Of a DNA stretch of 64,000 nt, positions 38,901 through 50,900 are shown in pieces. The position numbers and the translations under genes are program-made. Below the pieces are notes generated by a model that did no database searches, had not been told where the DNA came from, and saw only the letters and a list, made by a program, of their open reading frames with translations. The stretch is from Cunninghamia lanceolata (taxonomy: Eukaryota > Streptophyta > Pinopsida > Cupressales > Cupressaceae). Location of the stretch: the NCBI GenBank assembly GCA_027924645.1, contig BSBN01000047.1:2232001-2296000 (forward strand), given 5' to 3'. The stretch's first letter is position 1. Each line of letters begins with the position of its first letter.

Positions 38901-41900
38901 GATGATGTTTTTTCTGTTCCTAGTCTGAAGAAAAATTTGCTTTTAGTTTTAATAATGGAGGATAAGGGCTTTGCAGTTGAATTCAAGGATCAACAAGTTC
39001 TTATCAAACCGAAAGGATCTATGTAATGTCCCTTACCCGACTTGTCCTAGAATTCGCTTGTGAATTAGGTTTTAGGGTTTCTTCTCTTTTAATGGGGTTA
39101 ACCTTGGGTTGAATAGATCACACGTTCTTTTGAATTAGTACCTGTAGCATCATGTATATTCAAGTCCATATTGCTACATGTTAGTTTTAATATCTAGTAT
39201 TCATCAGTCAACATAAACACACTTGCATTTTGAAACACATAGGTAAAATAAAACATTCATCATCCCAGGGGAGGGGAAGACATAAGCTCTTAGTAGCCTA
39301 AGGCCTACCACAATCCTATTGCCCAAACCCTTGACGAGGGCCTATGGGGGCTGGTCCTTTTGCCCAATCCCTCGCCCGGGCCTATGGGGGCATATTCCAA
39401 TGTGGGACCCCCATCCCTCCATGGTCCAAACCTTTGACTCAGGCCTACGAGAGCATAATGCCCAAACCCTTGTCTCAGGCCTATGGGGACGGAATCTTAA
39501 ATGGGGTTTATAGGCAATCTACTAAGGTTTATGCATTCTTCATGCCAGGGGAGGGGAAGACATAAGCTCTTAGTAGCCTAAGGCCTACCACAGTCCTATT
39601 GCCTGAACCCTTGACAAGGGCCTATGGGGGCTGGTCCTTTTGCCCAATCCCTCGTCCAGGCCTATGGGGGCATATTCCAATGTGGGACCCCCATCCCTCC
39701 ATGGTCCAAACCTTTGACTCAGGCCTACTGGGGCATAATGCCCATCCCTTGTCTCGGGCCTATGGGGACGGAACCTTAGATGGGGTTTATAGGCAATCTA
39801 CTAAGGTTTATGCATTCTCCCTTCCTGGTTGAACCACAAACGCAATACATGCAGTTTCCACACACATTTCCAAAACATACAATTTGTCTTTATTATTATG
39901 AATGGTGTTATACAGTAATATATGATACAACATGAGATATATTTGTAATGTCCCCATGCCTATTCTTTAATATTTATATATTATAGTATTTGCTATAATA
40001 TTAATAATATCTCTATATTATATTACTATATATGTTATTAATAGTATTATATATATATTTGATTGCTTGCCAGCACTTGAATTCTAGTGTTATTTTATTA
40101 TTAACATAACTATATTATTCATTATCATTATAATATTACTATTATAAATATATAGATATAGATATAGATATCATTTAATTATTATATAATATATATATTA
40201 TTATAATATCATTATTATTATAGTGTTATCATGAATATAATTTTTAATAATGTTTAATTGTGCTGAATGGGACAACACATCCTTTATCTACTATATATTT
40301 ATTTATTTACTTATTTATTTTTACTTGAATCACTCCTCCCATTTGTTGCTGATGCTAATGTACATATTTTTATATATTAATTTATGATATATTTTCGACG
40401 ATCTTTTCGTTCTATCTCACAACCTTTATTTATTTCACTTTCAAGAGATATGTTCCAAGAGGCACGTCTCTTATCATGCTTGGTGGTAAAAGACATACTT
40501 ACCTCTTATAATTTTTATTACTATATATTAATTCCCTTTTGTAGTAAAACTAGTTCTAACCATACGTAACTCCCTATCATAAGAGGATAGGTTAAAAGAT
40601 GTTTATTTATATTATTTGTATTTATATTATTTATTTTATATTATTTATATTATATCATTTATATCATAATAAATGATATATGATTTATATTATATTATTT
40701 ATATTTATATTACAATATAAGATAATATAATAATAATATTTGTATTTATATTATATCATTATAATAAATGATATATGATTTATATTATATTATTTATGTG
40801 TTATTTATAAATATAATAGTAATGTATTTTGTTAATTGTTTTAAATAAATATTATTTAAATATATTAAATATATTCCATTTATAATATTATTCATATATT
40901 TAATTTGAATAAATAATACATAATGGATTCAATTATAAATTACTAATATAGGGACATGACAATCTAGCCTAGATACAGCATAGGTTATAGGGGTTAGAGA
41001 AGGCAATCTATATAGGTTATAGTGTGAACCAATTCTAGTAGGATTGATGAGCAACATCATAGGTTTCGAGCCTTCCATCTTTCAGGAGGCAGCAGACTAG
41101 CACATTTGGCGGGATGTTACCGTGGAGTACACCTCCATCATGAAAAATGATGTATGGGGCATAGTCCCAAGACCAAAAGGGAAATCAGTTGTGAGTTCCA
41201 GGTGGCTCTTCAAAATCAAGCATGTTGCGAATGGCAACAATGAGAAGTTCAAAGTGAAGTTTGTGGCGAGAGGGTTCTCTCAAAAGGAGGGAGTGGACTA
41301 TGAGGAGACTTTTGCTCTAGCCGCCATAGACCAATTATGTCTAGCTTCTGTCATGGGATAGAAGATACATCAGATGGATGTTAAGACAGCTTTCCTTAAT
41401 AGGATTATTGAGGAAGAAGTATATGTAGAGCAACCTCGGGGTTTTGAGGTAAATGGGAAGGAATCCCATGTTTGCAAGCTTAAGAAAGCCTTGTATGGAC
41501 TCAAACAAGCACCAAGAGCTTGGTATTCCAAGATCGATGAATATCTATGAAGTATGGGCTTCACCAAAAGTGAAGCAGATCCTAATCTATATCATATAGT
41601 GAGGGTCACATATACTTATTTTGATATTGGATGTAAATGATTTGTTCATTACAACAGCAAAAAAGCTCATTACAGGGTGCAAAGCAGATTTAGCTCCTGA
41701 GTTTGAAATGAAGGACATCAGCCTGATGCATTACTTTTTGGGTTTAGAAGTTTGGCAAAAACCTGGGGAGATTTTCCTTGGGCAAGGTAAGTATGCAGTC
41801 GAGATATTGAAGCGATTCCGGATGGAGGATTGTAGACCCATGGCCACACCTATGATCACTAATCTAAAGAAGGTGACAACTTTAGATTCAGCGGTGATTG

Positions 41901-44900
41901 ATCCCACATTGTACAGGCAAGTGATAGGTTCCTTGATGTATTTGGTCAATAAAAGACCATATTTATGTTTTGCAATGAACACCTTGAGTCAGTTCATGGT
42001 GGAGCCAAGAAAGGAGCATTGGGTAGCAACAAAGCATGTGCTTAGATATTTGAAAGGCACAATGGATTATGGTCTGAGATATCTTGGAGATGGTGAAGTG
42101 AAGTTGCAAGGGTTTATAGACTCTGATTGGGCAAGCAATGCAGCAGATAGGAAGAGCACCTCGAAGCAGACTTCAGTGGCACCAAGCACAATAGAGGCAA
42201 AGCATATGGCAGCCAATACGGCCAATTGTGAGGTCATCTGGCTTCGCAAGTTACTTGCAATGTTATTTGATCAAGAGTTGGATCCCACAGTCATTTACTA
42301 TGATAGTCAAAGTTGCATCAAACTCACTGAAAATCCAATGTTTCATGACAGGTCCAAGCACATAGAGATCAGATATCACTTCATTTGAGATAGGATTCAG
42401 AAGGGAGTAGTTAAGCTCCAATACATTTCCATAGATCAGCAATTAGCTGATATTTTGACCAAGCCCTTAGCAAAAGAAAAGTTTGAATCATTCAGAGACA
42501 AACTTGGATTGGTGCAGAATTCCTTGCTAAGAGGGAGTGTTGAGTTTTTTAGCTCAGTTTAGAACTTCTACATTGGTTCAGTGTGAACGTGCAAATAGTT
42601 CGAGTTATTTCTATTTTGTAATTCATTAAGTAATAAAGTGGAAATTCTTTTATTTAGTTAATTAAGTCTAATAAAGTGCAGATAAGCACTAATGACTTAG
42701 ACTTCTCTTCCAAGGCATCTCTTGCATGAGATAAGAATGTTATTTTTGGAAGATTAGATTTTTAGCTGAATAGTATAAAGATAGGTGCAAAATAGAAGAA
42801 CAAAAACTTAATACAGTGATATAATTCCATGCAGCTATTAGTTGAATAGTTGTGGAGGTTTCCTTGTAAGCTTTCAAAGGAATGCAAAGCTGATTTGAAG
42901 GTGCAAATTATCTGTCTGTTGTTCTTCATTTCCGCAATTGGAATTTCAATTATTGTGTGATTAATTCAATGTTTTCTAACATTAGGAAATTAGTCATCTA
43001 GATTGGAATTTTCTACAACCCTGTCCTCCTATCCTATTTTTGCAACAAGTCAGACATCCCCTTAAAAGGAAGAAATTCAGGGGATGTTCCCTTCTTTTTC
43101 CTTTGATAGGGATGCTCTGGCATCCTACAAGAACCAGGGGACATCATGACATCCCTCAACAGTCCAGAGGATGTTAGGGCAGTCCAAACATCATCCTCTT
43201 TAAAAAAAATAAAAATAAGAAAAACAATCCAAAATGCCTAAAATTACCCAACCCAAAAACACTTTTAAAACCCAGTCCTATAGCTATTTTGCAATCACCA
43301 AAAAAGAAGAGGAAAAGAAGAAACTAGAACAAGAGGAAGAGGAAGTTCTTCTTGCAAAACCAGGTATACACATTACTACATTACTGTCTTTATTTTTGCT
43401 TTTTCCCCCTTGCAAATGCCAAACTCAAAGGTTGTATGTTTTCTAATTCTCATTAGCTTTTAAATTTCAAAGTTGTTTTTTTATTCAATCTGATTTTTCA
43501 ACACATTGAACAATGAGTTTTCTTCATTGTCCACTGGTTCAATGTGTTGAAAAAACAGGTTTTCTTTATTGTTTCAATTTTGAATAAAAGAATGAAAGGA
43601 ATTGCTCTTTTTTTTACATTTGGCCTTCAAATAAGAGTTAAAACAGAGTTGCATGGACATAGATACAGGTGCAGTATCAGAAACAGACTGTGTCATTTTT
43701 CAAGACCCCCTAACATGGATACAGCTGGATACAGCATTCATAAAAAAACACACATATATATAGTTGAATAAATAATATATATTTAACAAATCTATTATGT
43801 ACCTAATAAATTAAATTTAATAAATAATAAACTTTATTAAAAATAATCATAAGATAATAAATAATATTAAACTTAAGCTATTTTATAACATAAAAGCTTA
43901 AAACAAAAAGCAAAAAACATTTACTGCAAAAAGTTAATGCCATTACATTTAGTGCCATAAATGTTTTCAAAACTAATATAACATTTACGGCAAAAAATAA
44001 TTTATACTGCTCTTTTTGCAATAAAATGACATGTCATGAAATTTATGGCCCCTAATTTTTTAAAAATAAAACAAAATTAGTTATAAAGTTAAAAATTTAA
44101 CCTGAGTTCTAACAAAAAACATAAAACCTCAAAAAAAATAATGAACATTCACTATCGTAAATATTAAATCTAAAGACTAAACAATGAACGGCAGATGAAA
44201 GTGTAAAGAAGTGCCCAACCTCGCTCATGTTCAGGAATCACTTCTGTTACAAAGAGATGGGGGAGAACAAGCACGGCAGAGTTTAACGCAAGGGGGTTGC
44301 GAGACAAAGAAATTTCAAAGATCGTTTGGAAACCGGATTACAAATGTTGATTGGAAAATGGGACCATGTTAGGTTTTTGCGGATATGGCACAGATGACAA
44401 GGGCACCGTACCCACACATATCTGGAACAGCAAAAAAAGGAGAGTTTTGTTGGGTACGGTCAGATATGTACCCATATCCATACTTGGTACGATAGTACGT
44501 GAACTAGGTTCTAACGAGGGATGCCCTGTAAGTATAGGTTAAATATGTTGCTGTCTTGTTTTTGGCACTAGACATAAGTGGTTTTTTAGTTTTTTGCAAT
44601 TAGCCTTTTTTTAAATGCACTTTAAACAGCTGAATATTTTGCCCTTTTTGAGTAAATCTCATTGTTTTTTTGTTTATATTGTTGTTTTGTTTTTGCAGTG
44701 CCAACATGAGTTATAATGATGAGAATTATGGGGTAATGGAGGAAATAGGTAGTGAAAATGAAGAGATTGGAGGAGAAGGGGAAGAGGTAATGTAAACTAA
44801 AAGTTTAGTTGTGAGTGCCACGAAGTTTGATTGCCCTTCTAAGATTTGGAGGCCATTTAACAAGAAGAATCCTTTCTGCAGTTCGCCACTATCATTGATA

Positions 44901-47900
44901 CAAACAAAACACAAAATGCAATGGGAAGTTGGCATTGGAAATGCAATATTCACTCTATTGAGTGAAAGGGCAACATTACCAGGTTGAATGCACATTGTCT
45001 TCATATCACTATCAAAGGGGTTAAAGGTTTGTGAAGATCTCACAACTGATTAGAGAGACAAATTTGTCAAACTATTTTAGTGAGATTTCTCCGTTGCATC
45101 TACACCAACCCCTTTCCTCAAGGATTTCCACTTCTAGGGAAGGTTCTAGTCCCACACTTCCTATAGTTCCATCCTTTAAAGTGACTAAAGTGGAGCTTAT
45201 GGGGACAAGAAAGGTCGTGGGTTGAGCTCTCAATCTAGTTATGGGCATGTTTAATGCACAACTCAAGATGAGGTAGACGATGCCATTGGCAAACTCTTAT
45301 TTTTCAATGGCATTTCTTTCCATGTTGCTTACTCTTCTTATTTTGAGAAGGCTATGGCTAAGGTCACCAAAGCAAGTACTTCTTATGTGCCTCCTTGGGA
45401 GACAAAATTTTTGAATTTGTTGACAGAGGAGATGAATGCCACAAGGATTTCTAATGGGTGCAGCATCATTATAGATGGGTGTAAAAATATTAAACACCAC
45501 CCACTCGCTAATATTAAAGTTTCATGTAAGGATGGTGACTCCATACTTCCTTAGGGTAATTGACTGCTCAAGAAAATGCAACCATACAAAGCTCCTAATT
45601 CAAATCCTTTGAGATGCCAGTAACGAGACTAGTCCTTCCTATGTGGCATAGTTGGTTATTGATACAGCACTTTAGTGCAAAGCAGCGGGCAAATTGGTTG
45701 AGTCCACCTACAAGCACACCTATTGGACACCTTGTTGTGTGCATGCCAGGAATAATGCATTCAAGGACAGCAGCAAAATTCAATGGGTCAAGAAGTTTGT
45801 GGTGGATGCAAGTGAGGTGCAAGTGTTCATTTGCAACCACCACATCCCCGTGGCACCATTTTGGTCCTTTTCAAAGGAGGAAATCCTCAAACCAATTGAG
45901 ATCCAATTTCTTGCATACTTCATCTATTGCAAAGAATGTTTGAGTTACATGAGCCCTTGCAACTTATGATCATAAAATAAAAGTGGACTAGGTGGGGGAA
46001 GTCCAAGACAAAGCAGGGGAAGAAGATGAAAGAGGTTCCAGTCAATGATGTGTTTTGGTTAGATGTAAAAGACATCACATCTATTGTATCCCCAATTTTC
46101 GTTGTCATCAGATTGGGGATTTCGACAATCCCAACCTTGGGGAGATTTACAAGTGCATTAAAAGCATGCTTGACCAAGTGAAGTACACCATTTGTGAGTG
46201 AGATGCCACCCTAGAGTTCTAACACAAGCATGTTTAGCCCATTATTCAGTGGAGGTAGGAGAAGTTGAAAACCCCTTTACCCGTGGTTGCATATGCAACA
46301 AACCGAAAATGGCAAGGTTTATGATCTCAGTGGACAACTTTCTTGATGTGAATCTAGATAAGTTATAGCATGTGCAGAAGCAAATTAATTAAATAGAACA
46401 ATTCAGAGATAGGAAAATAGAGAATCAAACAACGAATGTATTATTAATAATTATTCTACTATTCATTATGTGCATGGCATACCCTTGAGAAAGGTATATG
46501 CCTATGTATCTTCTACCTATTCACTATTACATGACTACTTAAACTATGTTATAGACTAGTGTTTATATAGTTTACAAGGAATTGAGCCATATAGTTCAAA
46601 AGATGCTAGGAAGTTGAACGTCTCCTTGAGAAGAGAAACAATTTCCTTGATTAGTCTCACATCCCTTAGCAATTGACGAGTGTAACCAATCGTTGACGTG
46701 TCCACGATGATTGGGTAGGTGACTTGGCATGCCAAAAGCCTTGTGGGTGCCAACTTGGTTACCACACTGATAGTTCTGTCTAAGTGCAAAATCATGTTTA
46801 GGACGATGCAATAGTTTGGTAATGAACTAGATGTTGCAATTTCTTTCAGAAGTGTGTTGGATCCTACTAAAGCTATGCTAGGATTCACAAAAGATTTGGT
46901 TGAGGCATGTTAGCCGCATAAATGTCCATGTCCCTGCATAGTGTGTTGTGTTGCTACAGAAGCATATGTAGCATTGTTGCAGAATAGATGTGGATCTTTC
47001 GTATTCCCTAGAGCATCTAGGAGGTGCCATGTTGTACTATAGTCCCAAGAAGTAGCCCCACAATTGCCACAGGCCGTGAGGATGGCCTAAGTGTTTCCAC
47101 AGGTGCTTGGTTTGGTGAATCCTCCTAGATCAATCGCCCCTCCTTGTGAAGCAATAGTCCCGATTGTATTAAGACGAGGAAACAAATGCGGAGCCTTCTC
47201 TTCTAGCTATTGCTTGGTGAACCACTATACTTTTTGTGGGAGCTTACCATTCTTGACAACTCTATATTTAGGCATAGAAGAGTTCTTAGTGAACATGGTT
47301 TCCAGGATTTGATCTTTCTTGGTTGCAAAAGGTCGATCTATACGTGGAGGTGAGATGCAGAATGTTGAGTATGCATAGTTGTATGGCACAGTCTTCTTTG
47401 ACATTGATGTAGTAGGTGTTAAGCATGAATCCACTTTTGGAATCCAATATCTCTTGTCGCCTACTATTACAACCACGTGCAAGAGTTTGTGTTGTACATA
47501 CACATATGACTATGCATGTATGGATGCCCAAAGAGGTTCGCATACCTCGATTGGCACATCACAAACTAATTCCTCTTGAAATGGATGAATAGAATATGTG
47601 AAGCAACATTGGAGAGTTACCCTTATACCTTGGGTGTTATAGGCACTGAGCCACCCCAATTTGTAGGGATGCAAATGCGTTGGTAGCTTCAATCTCTCGA
47701 TGGTTTCTAAAGAGATTAGATTCTTACTGCCACCATCAATCATGAAGTCCAAAGGTTGCCCTTTGACCCACATTTGCAATCAAAATAGTTGTTCAGCCTT
47801 AGCTTCCTTAAGTAAGAGGGTTATTGTTTATGTAGTGTTGACTCGAACACTAGGTTCTACATCAATGATTCTATCTAAGGGCCTGACACCAACATCTCCA

Positions 47901-50900
47901 ACTTCTGCTATTGTGAGCACCTTCTTCTGTGGATGGCACTCCTTATTAGAATGACTGCAACTCTTGTGCTCGTCACACCACTTATTGGTCTTGGACAATT
48001 TGCTCGTGTTTAAAGCAATGGCATTTGGGTGCAATCTAAGATTATCATTTGACTTTCTATTTAACTCAATCATTGCCGCCTAAGGGTAAGCTTCCCCAAT
48101 CATTTTGATCTTGATCAGCTTCAATCTGGACTAAATTGTTAGATGAAGGCCACTACGATATTTGAGGATTCTGTGTTTCTCTGACTTAAATGACCCCAAC
48201 CTAGCATAGAGCTCATTGAAGGTGTTTGTTGGTGTCAAGCACCTCCCAAGAGCACAACTTGCAGATAAACCCTCACAATACGAGAGAAGCACGAGGCTAT
48301 TTCACCAGAATGACGAAATATATGAATGAGATGCAAAAATATTGTACATAGCCTTGTTTATAAATGCAAGGTGAAAACCGGTAAAAATATAACTAGCAAC
48401 AACTACCGAAACTAATATGCACCTAATTAATGAATTATGATGACTAAGTAAAACTTAAGCCTAAGTAAATAGATAAAATCCTATTTACTCTAACACCCCC
48501 CCTTAAGTACAACATAGGGAAATTATTATGCAATATGAACAAAATGCAATATGGGTCCCCATGTACAATGCAAAATGCAATGCAATCTCTCACAAGAGGA
48601 GAAAAGGAGAAAACCTATGGGACAAAACTCCTCTCCAAAAGAGAAAAGAAAACAAGATGATGCATGGAGGACTCACTGGTACCCCCCAAGGACTACATAC
48701 ATCATATATATACAATCAAGAATCCCCCCATAGGGAGGAAAAAGAGAGACATGATATCCCCCCCATAATGAAGAAGCTCCAATGCCGATGAAGTGTGCCT
48801 GGAAACAAAAGATGATCCAATGCCTACAAGCAACACCTCTCCCCTTAGGAAGAAACAAGTCCACCGAATGATGAGGAAGCCACTCCATGTCCAACTGAAG
48901 GAAGAAGGAAGGAAGTCTCCAAATAGAAACCTCTAAAGAGTGAGTAGGAGTCTCCAAGCATGAATAATCCACCACATAATCATGATCAAAAACAACCAAG
49001 AAATGTGACAAATCAAGTGAAGGAGAAAACTCATCAATGTCAATCTCCAAAGAAGATGAAGATATATCAACAGCCATGCTGAAATTGTCATCAAAAAGGA
49101 GAGAAATCCCCTCAAATATGTCTCCCAAATCTACAAGATGAGACTCTACAAACAAGTCTAAGATACCTGCCAAATACTCATCCAATAAAGCAAGATCTGA
49201 AAAACTATGATCAACCTGCTCAAGAGTAGGACCCAAATCTGAAGAAGCAGGAGGTGAAGGAGGAGGAAGTTCAACACTAGTCTCAAGAACACCAAGATTC
49301 AAATGACCAAACTTCTCCTCACAAACATGATTCACCCTTGATGGAAGGGTATGAACATCAGCCAAAGGAATATCATCATCAGGAGCAAAATGAGAAAAAG
49401 AATACAAGCGAGATGCATGATCCACAACACCTGTAGCAATGATCTCTCTAGTCTCTATGTCTCTAATGTATACATGATCAAAAGTGAACTCAACTATTTT
49501 ACCTTGTGCACCATGAGTAATTTGATAAACTAAAAGGAGATTAGTGGTCAAAGAGGGTACACAAAGAACATCATTAAAACATCCTTCACCCATATCAATG
49601 GAACCTTTCCCACAAACCTTCATGTATGTATTGTTACCCATCAAAATATTAGATGAACTACAAGGTTCAAAAGAATAGAACATATCCAAAGAAGATGCCA
49701 TATGATGAGATGCACCTAAATCAAGAAGTCATCTCCCATTTTTAGGAATAGTTGAAGCCAAGAGTGCTTTACCTTTCATCCCATTAGCAAATCCTACATT
49801 CCCTGACTATGTAGATGAAGATGTTGCTGATTGAGAAGCAGGAGACTCTGATGAGGGCAGCGGGATGTTGTTCTTCTAAAGAAGGTGAGTAAGCTCATCA
49901 ATCTTCTTAGTATAACACCTATGCTCATCATGCCTGGATTTCTTGCAATAAGCACATTTGATCTTCTTTTGTGATGGTTCCTCTTTAGAAGAGGTCTTAG
50001 TCTCGGGAGTAGGCTGTGAAGGAGGATCAGGATCCTTAACTTTCTCTTTAGACTTAGAATCCTTATTCTGATTCTTGTCCTTGCCACTTGAAGCCTTAGG
50101 ATCTTTTGCAAGAAGTGCTTGAGATCTTGTAAGCGTCAATGTGCCCATTTGTGCCAACTTTGCTTGTTCTCTTGTGAGTTGCGCTGCAAAACCATCAAGA
50201 GAAGGCATTTTGTGTGCACTACCTAGAGCATCCATGGTAGCATAAAATGCAGAAACAAATACAGAACAATCAGGACCCAACTTAGAGAGAATAGATAGAA
50301 TCAACTGCTCATCTTCTTTCTTAACCCCACATTCAGACAACTGCAATCTGAGAGAATTAAGCTTGGTGAAAAAGTCCTAGATATTATCAAAATGTCTAGG
50401 ATCTAGATTCATTAGTTCATTCTCCAAATGAAATTTCCTCATCTTATCTAGCTTACCAAAAAGATTCTCTAAGGTAATCCAAATATCATTAGGATGCTTA
50501 CAAGATAACACATGATATCTCAAATCAGGAGAAATGGACATAATGAGAGTACCAAGAGTTTCATCTCTTCGATCAAACCATTTCCTTTTTTCTACAGCAC
50601 TAGTGGGTTCAGGATCTTGGTCAAAAGTAATTCTTTGCAACTTCAATTTCAACAACAAAATCTCCATATCGGATTTTCAATTTAGATAATTTGTTGTAGT
50701 TAAAAGTTCTATTTTAGGCAAATCCATGATGAAACAAGCGAATGCAGCAATTTTTCTTCACACTATAAACAATCAACCCCTTTGTTCACAAGAAATGAAG
50801 CAAAACCAATATCGAACTTCAACGGAGTGAAAGCACCATCAAATAGCAAAATAAGTGAGAAATACCTCAACCACTACAACGGTGATGAATATACCTTTCC

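Larger units (their letters stand above)
36705..43017 (+). mobile_element. Decayed Copia retrotransposon with nested LTR insertion
   Basis: A plus-strand element with a 5' LTR (36705-37166, missing its first ~20 bases), a drifted primer-binding site (TTGTATCAGAGAATC at 37167), gag, protease, reverse transcriptase/RNase H, a purine tract (AAGAGGGAG) and a full 3' LTR (42539-43017). The integrase is deleted. A solo LTR with ATCTA target duplication sits between protease and reverse transcriptase (39022-40961). It is antisense to the ceramidase gene, in its intron 1. It has no simple 5-bp target duplication; instead the flanks carry a ~57-bp repeat. Confidence 0.92.
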
